DNA of 64,000 nucleotides from the NCBI GenBank assembly GCA_036877525.1, contig JAZGTH010000007.1:2559501-2623500 (forward strand). The letters are read 5' to 3'. Under the pieces are notes generated by a model. The model made no database searches. It saw only the letters and a list, made by a program, of their open reading frames with translations, and had not been told where the DNA came from. Shown piece by piece: positions 46,601 through 56,900 of the stretch. This DNA is from Chromobotia macracanthus (Eukaryota > Chordata > Actinopteri > Cypriniformes > Botiidae). The translations under genes were made by a program, and so were the position numbers. Position 1 is the first letter of the stretch. Each line of letters starts with the position of its first letter.

Positions 46601-49600
46601 GTGGTCGAGTCTGCCTCGCTGGCTCAAAGGCAAGGCCGTTTCTTGGCACGGACGTGCTAAGTTCACTTTAGCTTGAGCTATTGATCGTAGTGGAGGAGGA
46701 AGATCATCATTCTAGAAAGCTGGTTGTAAGTGGAACAGGCAGGAGCAGTTTTTAACTAACAGCGTTCTGTTGCTCATTAAAGGGCAGAAACAGCTAAAGC
46801 AATCTGATTTAGGGAACATCCTCAGAACATTCTCTAAAAGTTATCAAAAACATTCTTGCAGTGACGTTAGTGGAACGTTTGTAACATAGTATAACATATA
46901 TATTAAAACGTTATTCTTAAGTTGTCAGTGAAATGTTACAGAATTAAAAACATTTGAATAACGTTCTTATAAACAAGCAAAAATTGTTAATACAAAATTT
47001 GAAAAACTGTCTGTTTTAACCAAAAAAACTAACCTGTAACATTTTTAATGTTTTTGTTACTTAATGCAAAACATTCTTACAACCTAAAATTGTTAGCAGG
47101 GTTGCTATGGTAAGATACCCAGCTAGTTGTAGGCTTGACATACTTCAGTGATGTCAGATCAGTTCATTTGTGTAAGCTGTATTTCAGCCAGAGGTTGTGA
47201 AAGTTCGAAGGAAAATGTTTTGAACAGCTACAAACGTGGTGTAAGTGGCGGGTTGAACTCCTTCCAAGGTAAAACCGCTGACTGTTGTTTCTGATGAGCT
47301 GTACTGTTAGTTTCTGTAGCTAAAAGAACCTTTTCCTTTTGCTTTGCTAAATGTCTGAGACGAGCATGTCTTTCTGATAATATTGGCTTTACATTGGTTT
47401 AAATAATTTTTTTTGCTTTGTCTTCATCATGTTTTGAGGCAAATTCTTTTCTAACACACCAGACAGTCAGAGTAGCTCAGAGCTTCTGAAAGCTCTTACT
47501 GTAAGATGTTTAATCTGCTGTATCAGTTTACAGTACATTACAGTACATACAGTACATTAGCTCTCTGCTCATACAGTCAAGAAATATTGTGCTGTTGTGT
47601 TTCTGCATCATTTCCATTAGGTAACAAAAACTTTTAAATATTATTTTGTTAGCGTTATTGCTTGGTTATAAGAACATTATTCACACTTTTTTTAAATTCT
47701 GTAACATTTTTTAAACATTACGTTAACTTCTTAGTGCAATGTTTAAAAACTACTAAATACTTTCATATATGATATATAATGTTAAAAAGTTCTACTAACG
47801 TTGCTGACTAACATTCTGAGAATGTTTCCTGTTAGCTGGGTAGATGCTTTAAGTAAATAGATGCATTTTGAGAAATAAATATAAGGGTAAAACTATAGAG
47901 AAATATATATTTTTATACTTAGCCCATCCAAAAAACAAAACATAGATACACGCTATATGCAGCATGCATGCGTCTCAGAAATGATTCATTTTGCGTTTCA
48001 TGGTGGATCGTGGCGTGTTCTTTGATTTCTTTCATGCACATGGATGTGGGCCACTGAGTTCTCACACTGTTACAGCACACACACTGCACGCATGTGCTGA
48101 TGGCCTGTGTCCACTGTGTGGCGCTGTGCTGTGTGTCCTGTGTTGAGTGCAGAGCTGCAGCTGGTGGTGGAGCAGCACTTTCAGAGGCAGGAGCAGCAGG
48201 AGGCGGGGCTCTCTGACAGCCCAGACACGCCCAGTCCAATCACAGCGCAGCATTTTGCCAACGCAGCTCAGTGGGCCAATCACAACAGCTCAGAGCGCAA
48301 TGGCAATGAGTCTTATGTCAGTTCTGAGGGGCAGCCGGGGAACAGTGGGGCTGGGGGTAAGTGCAGAACAAAACTGAGAAGTGACAGTATACGGTTTCTT
48401 CAAACAATACAACTAATCATATAATCTCATAATCATAATCTCATAATCATAACATAATCAATAACATGTGAAAAACATCAATTAATTAAACTGTTTCATT
48501 CAGTAACATTCTGCAGTAAATGCAACAATAGTTTAGAAAAATATTTTTCTGTAAAATATTTTTCAGCATTATTGAAACGCTTTCAAGGTAGAGTTGGCAA
48601 TTTCAGAGAGACTAGCCGAATGCAGTGATTGGACAATATTTTTTGGTCCTGCACCTTTAACATTTTTAGAGCACTTACTGATTGCTATCAGGATGTGAAG
48701 AGACTTTTAACCAGCATAATAAAAAACTGTTTCTGGAACTTGACGAATGTCACCCAGAATCGCCTGCCCTGTCATTAACAGTAATTGTGTTTTATGAAAT
48801 ATTACAAAATCTACATTTACTTATTTGTTGATTTATTGTCAAAATAAGTCAGTGCAGTTGAACGTTTGTTATAGATTTAAGTCATTTATTCGTGCTGTGA
48901 GACGTCATAAGATGTAGCTTGTGCATGAGTGTGTAGAAACAAGACGTTGAGAAGATGATTGCTTGAAAGCTGGAAGCTCTGCTGGAATTAACTGACAAGA
49001 CTTTTTTGTCTCTGTCTCTCCTCCACTTTCTTTTTCAAATTTTCATCCTTTTCCCTAATTATTTTGGATATTATTATTATTGCCATTGTTTGTATGTTCA
49101 TATACAGGAGACACAGCAGGCACCACAGGAAGTGAGCAGAAACCCACGAGCAGTCCTTCGTCAATCTCTCGATAACCATAGTAACGTACCTGGCACACCG
49201 TAGACCCCCACCAAACATGTACTGCCCCCTCCTCTCTCTGGACTCTCTAAAAGAAGAAGCTTTTCCTGCAAACACGCGTTCTGTTTCTCTTTCTGTGTTC
49301 CCTTGCGCAGCTATGGCTCTGTTTTCCGTATTTTGTGTAAAATGTAATTGTTCATGCTTGTTCACCGCACGCAATTCTGTACGGAAAATGTTTGTTTTAC
49401 TGTTTGATAAAATGGTGCTTGAAATATTTCAGTGTTTATCTGTGGCGTCAGAATTTCGGGCCGCATATTTTTGGCACTTTCAGAATGGTTGTAACAATTC
49501 GTTTATGGTTTTTGAGTTTGTAAAAGTAGAGACAAATATGGTGAAATAAAAATTTTTGAAGCTTGAAATAAAAAACAGATGGAATGTTGGTGCTGTTTAT

Positions 49601-50710
49601 CTGTTACTGATCAGCAGAAACACTATTGAAGATGTAATGCATTATATGTTACAAGATTTCATTTCTGACTTGTGGCGCCAGATGTAATATGTTTCCGTGG
49701 CCCTACTAAAGCTCTGTTGGCTTTGTATTGACTGATGTCAGAACAGTTCTTTGTGGTGCCCCTACCCAGCTAACAGAGAATGTTCTCTGAAAGTTCTCTC
49801 AAGACAAGTTATCAAAAAAGTTCTCAAAGTAACATTAGTAGAATGTTTCTTAACGTTATATATCATACATCAGAAAGTTTATTAAGTTGTAAGTGGAATG
49901 TTTTAAAAATGTTACAGGATTAAGAAATGTTTGAATAACCAATCAAGCAATAACATTAATACAACGTCTAAAAAACTGGAGGTTTTGAACATTTTTTTAT
50001 GTTTTTGTTACTTAATGGAAACATTCTAACAACCTAAAATTAGGTTGTTAGCTGGGTAGTGGCAGAAAGTTCTCATATTGTAATTGTACATATTTGTTTC
50101 CCACAAAGATCCACTTTGTCAGAAGTACTTTAGTGTCTTTAACTTATCAGCGGTTTCTGAAAGGGTAAGTCGGTCCTCTGGTGGCTGTGACACTGACTGT
50201 TGCATGCTGGGATTCATGTTCTGCTTCTCCTGCAGGTAGAGAACACAGTGACAGCCAGCAGGAGGAGAGAGAGAGCCACCATCCCCTCCGACTCTCTCAA
50301 AAACACCTCGACACGCTGTCAGAAGAACCTGGAGACCTGCTGCCGCGGCGCAAAGATACACCCTACCAGCAGCAGCCACCTTTCATTCCAGGTAGAACCA
50401 ATCCATAAGCACATATTCCTGCCACGGAAAAATATTAAATTATATTGATTACTTTTTGGGAAATAATATATTAAAGCTGCAATCTAGCCCTTATACGTAG
50501 CACTCATTTATCTGCCTATCAGCATGGACTACTGAACCTAGTTAATATTCATATTCATGAAACATCACAACCCAACCTGAAGCAGCACAGAAATGTAACT
50601 GTTGTTTTTTTACAGGGGTGAAGCTGATGAGAAACCAGACAGATTCTTCCTCACCTTTTCAAGAAGAAGAGGAGAACATTGGTGAACTGAAAGACAGTCT
50701 GGCAGAGTAA
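37531..50710 (+). CDS. ppp1r1c: ppp1r1c: PP1 inhibitor-5, with optional exons
   Basis: PPP1R1C (inhibitor-5) is a small cytosolic inhibitor of protein phosphatase 1, related to inhibitor-1 and DARPP-32, and is activated by PKA phosphorylation. Core exons: 37531-37611, 39231-39291, 44207-44241, 44564-44630 and 50616-50710, giving 112 residues against 109 in human. Residues 1-34 (MEPNSPKKIQF...RKRRPTP) carry the KIQF PP1-docking motif at 8-11 and the PKA-site threonine at 34. QRKQSVYTPPTM then GVKLMRNQTDSSSPFQEEEE match human QRKQSVYTPPTI then GVKHLKGQNESAFPEEEE. Exons 48153-48356 and 50236-50391 are phase 1-1 cassettes, and 49108-49175 is an alternative end. These add predicted forms of about 171 and 232 residues. 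Expression of the optional exons is inferred. Confidence 0.92.
37994..38176. mobile_element. MITE, family B, internally rearranged
   Basis: Ends AAAGCTGCGATCTGTAACTT and AAGTTACAGATTGCAGCTTT are almost perfect inverted repeats. It lies in ppp1r1c intron 1. Confidence 0.85.
39231..39291 (+). CDS. ppp1r1c: ppp1r1c coding exon 2
   Basis: Gives IRKRRPTPATLVIYNEPSVS. It contains the RRPTP PKA site that turns this family into PP1 inhibitors. Acceptor CTGACCACAG, donor CAG|GTAAGA. Confidence 0.95.
39585..39732. mobile_element. MITE, family B, left half
   Basis: AAAGCTGCGACCCGTAACG, ATCTCTGTTTGAAACATAAAA, GCAGGTTACTTTACA and ATGAAGCCAAACTGATATTT match the 11149 copy. The right half is missing. Confidence 0.8.
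41722..42030 (-). mobile_element. MITE, family C
   Basis: A reverse copy in ppp1r1c intron 2, with GCCAGCAAACAGGTAACATT at one end and CAGCCTAAACTTGTTAGCTG at the other. The internal ATATATCA and ACCAAACAATAATG blocks are as in its relatives. Confidence 0.8.
43140..43390 (-). repeat. Family D repeat, reverse copy
   Basis: Carries GGACAAATTTGTACCCAAAAG, CAAAACCTCCTTTTGGGGAC, GTGAGTGTGGGTTAGGTTAT and TCTATGGAATGTCCCC. These are the reverse complements of blocks at 19050-19250. Confidence 0.75.
44207..44241 (+). CDS. ppp1r1c: ppp1r1c coding exon 3
   Basis: A 35-base exon giving G-DDKQTSGSQME, aligned with human IDDKRGPNTQGE. A very long pyrimidine tract precedes its CTTCAG acceptor. Confidence 0.88.
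44564..44630 (+). CDS. ppp1r1c: ppp1r1c coding exon 4
   Basis: Gives ASNAQLSPAQRKQSVYTPPT then MR (human NASPKQRKQSVYTPPTIK). It ends in phase 1, so each of the four later exons can be joined to it directly in frame. Confidence 0.93.
44697..44846. repeat. Poly(A)/poly(T) tracts
   Basis: An A-run then T-run at 44697-44733 and a T-run of about 23 bases at 44822-44844, just after ppp1r1c exon 4. They may be SINE or retrocopy tails, but no body is recognisable. Confidence 0.7.
46022..46249 (+). mobile_element. MITE, family C, reference copy
   Basis: The ends are CCCCAGCTAACAATTTTAGG and CTTCCTGTTAGCTGGGG. Conserved internal order in this family: GGTTGTAAGAACGTTT, TTTCCATTAAGTAACAAAAA, an AACATCCAGTTTTT block, ATAACGTTATTGCTTGGT, an ATATATGATATATAATGTT block, and AGAACGTTCCCTG. 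It has no coding capacity. About twelve copies occur in this window. Confidence 0.9.
46811..47102 (-). mobile_element. MITE, family C
   Basis: A reverse copy from AGGGAACATCCTCAGAACATT to ACCTAAAATTGTTAGCAGGG, within ppp1r1c intron 4. Confidence 0.85.
47608..47840 (+). mobile_element. MITE, family C, 5' truncated
   Basis: Begins at CATTTCCATTAGGTAACAAA (the outer left end is missing) and ends in TTTCCTGTTAGCTGGG. Confidence 0.8.
48153..48356 (+). CDS. ppp1r1c: ppp1r1c cassette exon 5 (inhibitor-1-like)
   Basis: A 204-base phase 1-1 exon starting ELQLVVEQHFQRQEQQE. This resembles inhibitor-1 (PPP1R1A) after its TPTMK motif (ELQMMVEHHLGQQQQGEE). The rest (SDSPDTPSPITAQHFANAAQ) is polar. The human PPP1R1C protein as I know it lacks this segment. 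Splice sites are GAGTGCAG and G|GTAAGT. Skipping or including it keeps the frame. Confidence 0.75.
48584..48660. mobile_element. Family E repeat, deletion derivative
   Basis: CAAGGTAGAGTTGGCAATTT then CAGAGAGACTAGC matches the left end of the 30934 copy. TTTTTGGTCCTGCACCTTTA looks like the other end, with the middle lost. Confidence 0.6.
49108..49175 (+). CDS. ppp1r1c: ppp1r1c alternative terminal exon 6
   Basis: Joined in phase 1, it gives G-DTAGTTGSEQKPTSSPSSIS then R and a TAA at 49173-49175. It has a good acceptor (CATATACAG). Two poly(A) signals follow within 400 bases of the stop (49545, 49567), consistent with a separate 3' end. Nothing similar is recognised in other proteins. Confidence 0.55.
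49545..49572 (+). terminator. ppp1r1c: Poly(A) signals of the alternative ppp1r1c 3' end
   Basis: AATAAA occurs at 49545-49550 and 49567-49572, followed by a GT-rich stretch (TGTTGGTGCTGTTTATCTG). This is the expected layout of a cleavage site about 400 bases after the exon 6 stop. Confidence 0.5.
49764..50057 (-). mobile_element. MITE, family C
   Basis: Ends CCCAGCTAACAGAGAATGTT and AAATTAGGTTGTTAGCTGGG. It lies between the alternative terminal exon and cassette exon 7 of ppp1r1c. Confidence 0.88.
50236..50391 (+). CDS. ppp1r1c: ppp1r1c cassette exon 7
   Basis: A 156-base phase 1-1 exon giving REHSDSQQEERESHHPLRLS, then QKHLDTLSEEPGDLLPRR and a Gln/Pro-rich end. Splice sites are CTCCTGCAG and CAG|GTAGAA. 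It is open only in the frame that phase requires and in one other. No clear homologue is recalled. Confidence 0.65.
50616..50710 (+). CDS. ppp1r1c: ppp1r1c terminal exon 8
   Basis: Gives G-VKLMRNQTDSSSPFQEEEEN then IGELKDSLAE and a TAA at 50708. It matches the human C terminus (VKHLKGQNESAFPEEEEGTN), which proves that exon 4 to exon 8 splicing gives the ancestral short protein. Confidence 0.92.
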
Positions 50711-52146
50711 TGCTGGGAGAATTTAATGAAACAAACATCATTCATAGTTTTGTTTCAGAGCTATTTTAGTCAGAAGTTGTCACGATTTTTATGTTACTTT
50801 ACTTTTTATGTTTTTAAAATGCCTTTTTTAATGTTTTAAATTGTTTGCAGTTTCTCAGCTATGTGCAGATTTTGGCAGTAAAGCTGTAATTTCATTTCAG
50901 TGTGTGAGACCACACTATTTTTTGTTAGCTTGTTTAAAATATGTGGGATTTTAAAACATGTGAAGAAAATGGGACTCTGATAAAACTTGTGATGTTGGTT
51001 ATGTTAAATAATTTCTGAGTTAGATTTGTTCTGCTGGAGCACACAGGATGTTCTTTTGAATATTCTCAAAGCATGCTGGGATGTCATGAATCATCAGGAT
51101 TTGCATCAACTTGAGTCCATGCCAGCTTGAGTTTGTGATGTTATTAAAGCAAAACAGAACAAACAAATTCCAAAAAATGATCTCACTTTTCAGTTTAACT
51201 TTCCATCGTTACACAATTGATGTTACCGAAAAATTGTAGATAGAAGCATTTTCTGTAGTCTGAGATTTTTGGCCCTCACTTTTTGTTTTCTAGTGTTTTT
51301 GTTGTTGTAGTTCATCAATTCCTGATGGCTCTTTAGCGTTTTTATAAACCTAATAATTATAATACGAATTGCGAAGCCAATAACATCCTGCCATGTTATT
51401 TTTGATCACCTTGTGTGAAGTGTATGAAACCTCTTACAAAAGAAATATTTTTGTAGGTTCCTATTGGCTGTTTCATATGCAGAAATGATTCTGAAGTCCA
51501 GCATAGCTGTTGTACAGCTGACGGTCTCTCGAGAGTTTCTGAAATGTGGGCATTTTACATAGAGTTAAAACTAATGCGGATCTTCTGTAACACACACAAC
51601 TTTTTTATTTGAAAAACCAGCCTTCATCTGTGTCATGATTCCTGTTTTTACAACCTGACAGCGAACTTAGAAAACTAGGAGCTCTTTAATAGCACATTAT
51701 TTATTGTAGTCACAATCTTGGGAATTTGTGTTCATTTACATGAATCTGTTCAAATGTACGTGATTATATTGTTCATGTACATTTTAAATGTAAGTTTGCG
51801 TTACTGTGTGTATTACAAAATGTAATCTCTTTTGCAAGTCAAAATACCTTGATCATTTTTTATTTTGGTGGCACATTTTACGTTTATAATTAATGTTGTT
51901 TATAAAAGCTTTGGAATTTTCCTTAAATTCATAAGAAAGCTGTCAGAAGTCCACAGAGTCCACATGCAAAATCAAAAGTAAAACATCAGTAATTATCCAA
52001 AGCTTATTTTTAGAACCATTAAGATTTTTTGACATTTCAATGTCAAAATTAAGCTTCATTTTCTTTATCAAAAATATTTTTGTACAAATTAATTGTCTGT
52101 GTTTATGTCTCCCGTCATTCTCTTTATTTGATGTTTGTTTTGTTTG

Positions 52147-52152
52147 ATTAAA
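52147..52152 (+). terminator. ppp1r1c: Probable distal ppp1r1c poly(A) signal
   Basis: ATTAAA in a T-rich context, about 1.4 kb after the main stop. No clear canonical AATAAA is seen before it in this 3' untranslated region. Confidence 0.35.
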
Positions 52153-52379
52153 CTTACTTGCTACAAATGAATCGCCCTGACCTTACGTTTGTGTGCTTGA
52201 ACGAAATGTCAATCAGACCTTAAATGAAATGACAAAAGTAAAGCTTCATTTCGGCAGTTTATGGCATATATAATGCAAAAACTTTTCAGTATTTCACATA
52301 AACTTTATAAAACATGATACAGTGATTTGGTAGCATATTAGTACCTCATAAAAGTGAGAATTAACAGTGGGAGAACAGA

Positions 52380-52848
52380 TACCAGATGTCAAGAAAGCAT
52401 ACTCACTATTTCTGCAGTATATAGTAAGTGTACTACACACAGTATGCATGGAAACTCAAGACGACCTACTGCATTCATTAAACGTGCAGTGCAGACCAGA
52501 GCACACTGCTCAAAATTACATATCCCACAATGCAATGCGCTGAGCTTGACCTTCAGTTTCCAGTGTGACACATGAACTGATCGTAACATTAGCTGTGATT
52601 TTGTTCTGGACTGCTAAGATGATTTTTACACAACATTAGATTAAAAATTTGAAACCTTTCCAGATAATAACACGACACCACTCACTGAATGAACAGCAAT
52701 GCGGTCATCTGAAAACAATGTAGCTTAGTACAGTTATTTTTGCATAATGCATTCTGTTTCACTTACTATTTTCCAAAAATAGCAAGCATCACACAGCATA
52801 TACTGCACAGTGTTCAGTAAGCTAGTATTTCATTCTGAACACAGCCGA
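52380..52848. repeat. Likely decayed DNA transposon between ppp1r1c and pde1a
   Basis: Left block CAGTATATAGTAAGTGTACT, internal ATCCCACAATGCAATGCG, and right block CTAGTATTTCATTCTGAACAC resemble a common cyprinid repeat with 'agtat...attccgaacacagc' ends. The identification is from general resemblance only. Confidence 0.4.
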
Positions 52849-53311
52849 TGTAAGTCATGTATTAAGACACTGCTGTATTTAGACACTATAAAACTGACTG
52901 GATTTAAAGGGACATGGTTCTGTTTATTTGGAGAATTTGACTGAAGATTTGTTGTGTTGTTTGTTAAAACAAAATATGGCCCCTTTAAGAACCTTAATAA
53001 CAGTGTGTTTTTCTACCATTATGTAAAAACTGGCTCATTATTTAACTGGTAGCATGTTATACTCAAACTGTACGACTGCACATACGATACGAGTCATTCT
53101 ACAATATAAAAAAAACGCTCTTTACGGATTGTTCTGGAAATTGCCGTGAATAACATTCATACGTCCACAGAGACACACGGCAAAATGCAGTAAATTATTC
53201 CTGATCCGCTGCCAGTTCTCTGGCTTACTGTGCCTCAAAAAGTCCAGAAGCATGACTGTATCGAAAAGAAAATACGAAACTAATTGTGGTGCGAAGTGTA
53301 GCTGCGTAATC

Positions 53312-53317
53312 TTTAAT
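53312..53317 (-). terminator. pde1a: Possible pde1a poly(A) signal
   Basis: ATTAAA on the minus strand, about 380 bases after the stop. An AATAAA at 52928-52923 is the next candidate and would give a 3' untranslated region of about 770 bases. Confidence 0.3.
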
Positions 53318-53698
53318 AAATAATGACACGGTCTACAAAAAGAAAAACTATTTACAAAAAATTTCAACTAACAGAGGGTGGTGAATAAAGCTTGGGAAGC
53401 AGACAGGTAGCATTGTGATTCAGGGACTTGCTAAATCCTCCCCAGGGACTGGTAGAGGGCCGTCTCCTGCAATAACACAGTCGCCATGACAACACTGCAC
53501 ACTACCGTCTCTATGACGATGCACGGAGTCGCACCGTGGACATTCCACTCGTCTGTACAAATAGCCCTCCAAGCCCAAGATTATAACAGCGTTACAATAC
53601 AAAGAGGACAATGCTATTTACATCATCCTTGTGTTTCTGATTTAAAACACAGCAAAAGCCGCGTTAAAAACATTCAGCCTTTGCGTTGACGTCGGACG

Positions 53699-53967
53699 TC
53701 AGGCGGTTTTACCGTTCCAAGGCAGAGGTTCTGAGCTGTGGTCATCAGGCGAACCATCGGCCTGTCCCTCTGTAGGCGACTGGGAACTCTGATCCAATGA
53801 GTCCTGGGAAGAGTGAGTCGAGTCTGTGTTGTTCAGTTCATTCAGGGACTTTGTTTCTGAATCCTGACTCCCTCGGGCCAGACTGCTGTTTGACAGTGTG
53901 ACCTGCGTGTTCCTCATGAGCTGTGCTTCCTGTTCTGACATCCTCTCGTGTTCCTTATTGGCCAGCT
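53699..53967 (-). CDS. pde1a: pde1a terminal exon l
   Basis: 88 codons plus TGA. It opens ELANKEHERMSEQEAQLM and continues as a polar tail rich in Ser, Gln and Asp (STHSSQDSLDQSSQSPTEG), ending PLPWNGKTA. Phase fits exon k. It has little similarity to the short human C terminus and is probably disordered. Confidence 0.85.
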
Positions 53968-56900
53968 CTGGGGGCGAAACAGGAAGTGAGATCATTATGT
54001 TGAAACCTGTTCACTTAGGTGATGTTAGCTCATTAGTATTGGTATACTGACCACACAAGGGCCAAAAGGACAAAATTAAAAACCTGGGCCCTATAATGTA
54101 CTAATGCAGTTTTGACTTGATCGCTACATATCTAAATTTACAGTTTTGTTATTTAATTGAAATCAGAGGAAGCAAAACTCATATTACCCGGGAAATTGAA
54201 CACGACAGCTTAAATGATAAATGATTATTATAAACTTACTGTTGAGAATCAGGGTGAGGTAAAGAGATTATGCTGAACGCTGATCTGTCATGTACTTGCT
54301 CAATAACAGAGTTTTGTTCATTTGAAACCTAATAAAGTCACAGATTGCAGCTGTGAAAGCTTTGATGACTTTACCATTAATCTAAAATGAGAAAAACAGT
54401 AATGATAAACAGTTTATCTGTCCACTTCTGTCTGGTAGTGTACAAACACAAGCACACCTTGAACAGACAGCTCCTTCCATCGCTCCTTGTTGTTCTGGAT
54501 AATCTCGGACAGCAGGTGTCGGACTCGTTTCAAGTTGATGCTGCCCAGAGAGTAGTCTGTAGTGCCTCCATGTTCATCATTGGAACCACTGTGTCTCTGA
54601 ACCGACTCCACCACTGCGGCCGAGCCTCGCCCCGTCAGGCTGCACCACCAAACACATTAAAGAATCGACTACCTGAGCACCTTAATGATAATGAGCATGC
54701 GAACATCACCAAACTCACCTTGATCTGCGGACACCCCCAGACTTCACAGCTTCCTCTATGAGAGGATTAATGATTTTCTCTGTGGTGTCGATCAGAACAG
54801 AGATCGTGGGCTCCACAATAAAATCGATGAACCCTATGAAGGAAAAAAAATGTTGTTTTGCTAGAAAACCATTGGTATTAAAAGCTTCTCGTCCAATCAA
54901 GGTGCTTGTGGTTACAGTGTCATGAAATGAAATCATACACTCATTACAAGTCCTATTAAACATTACAAGAGAGCATGTCATTGTCTCTGCAGCCTCTAGG
55001 TGGCAGTAAAGAGCTGAGCATGAACAGCATGCCTTTCTGAATGAGTTCAGATCTGTGACTTTATTCACACTGCAGCATCCAAATGGGAGTTATTTCTCTG
55101 GTCTGACCTTTAACACTGTCAATGTACAAGTAATGAGATCTGAACCATCTGTGTGCTTAACATGCATCTACAGGAAACAGGTTGTCATAGCAATGATTTA
55201 AACATTAGCATGATGTCAAGAGGTGAAAGAGACTGTGTGCGCTTGTGGGCAGAAAACTGTGAATTTTACCTGTTTGTGCTCAACACGACATCTCACCGTG
55301 ACATCAGCGACGGACACATTCGAGTTTTTATGGTGTGTGTGTGATATTTTGGCTGGTCCTCACATTCTGACACCCCTTTAAGGGTTTTTTTTGGTAAGGA
55401 CTTAGGAATTTGGTGAAGTTAGCTTTAGAGTAAGGGTTAGGGTTAGATTATGATGGTTAAGGTTAGGGTACGGGGATAGAGATTGTATTATGTCAGTGAA
55501 TGTCCTCACAAAGATAGATGTACAAATGTGTGTGTGTTCTTGTTAAACTACCATCTACAAGGATGGTAAAAGTCACACACACCTACAATGTGGGGAGCCA
55601 GCGAAAACTGATTATTAAACATACTAAATGATGCTTTTTTCAAAATGGAAAAAATGCAAAAAAATGTTTCTGTGAGGGTTAGAGGTATGTGTGCATTTGT
55701 GTATGTGTGTGTGCTCTACCTATCTGAGACTGGGCAATCATGGTGGCTTTCCGATCACACAGTGGAGAAAATGGCAGCCCTAATTCTGCTTCCTTGTCAC
55801 CCTGTGGAGAAAACAAAAGTCTGAAACAATTACTCGCTCACGTCTGTTAAAAGCGTTTCCAACATTCTGATAAAAAGCTCTTTTCCCTCCTTGTGCAGGA
55901 GCATCACAGCAGATGAAAAGCCTTTTCAAACCTCCCCAGATACTGAGCCAAATGGATAAAAAATGACTGAAAAAGCGTCCACATTTTCTTGATAATTAAA
56001 CTGTACAATGTCACTCAAAACTCTGAAAACAGAAGTTTTTAAGCAAAATGTGTAACAATCAAAGCGTGTGGCTGTCAAACATACTGTATTTGGCAATTTT
56101 GCTTGTTTATAAATATATTACATATGTTTATGTATTGTGTAACAAATCACACAACTAACAAGTTCCACTTTTCCAAACAACTGCTTGGACAAGTCAACTT
56201 CTGCTTGCATTACAGAATAAAAATAAATCAAACTAGTATAAGAATCATGATCGGCTAAAAAGTTAAACAAATGAAAACTCAAAGATTTTTCAACCTTAAA
56301 ACAATACTAACTGACAGTCACATAAAAAGTCTTTATTTTATCATGATATGTTGCATGTTTATGTTTGCAGAGGATCTTCTGCCATTCTGGATTGCAGGCA
56401 ATACTCACTGATAATGTTTTTGTCTGCAGTAAAGATGTATGGTTCGAGGAGTTTTGACTGTGTTTTTTGACTGTGGATGTACCTGTCTGAAGAACTCCTC
56501 CATAAGGGCTTGTGTCCACCGGTAATGCAGCTTCCAGCCCTTAGCAGGGTGACTGATATCTGCCGCGTGGAGCATCAGAGACATGGCTTTAGCCTTGTCT
56601 ATTCTGATAGACACACAGACAGCTTCATCAGTCAAACCCAAATCACTACCCTTAGTAGTTACCCAGCTAACAATTCTGGGCTGCAAGAACGTTTCCCTAA
56701 TGTTTCCATTATGCAAACAAACACTTTCAATGAGTCACACCTCCATGCTCTCACATGCTCTGAGAGAACTCAGGGGCGTCACTCACCCTTCAGGCTGCTG
56801 CAGTGTGTTTCTCATTGTCTTGATCTGCTGGAAATGGCAGGACATGTCTGTGCTCATGACCATCTCGATCACCAGTGTGCGCAGCTCTCTGTGGAGAACA

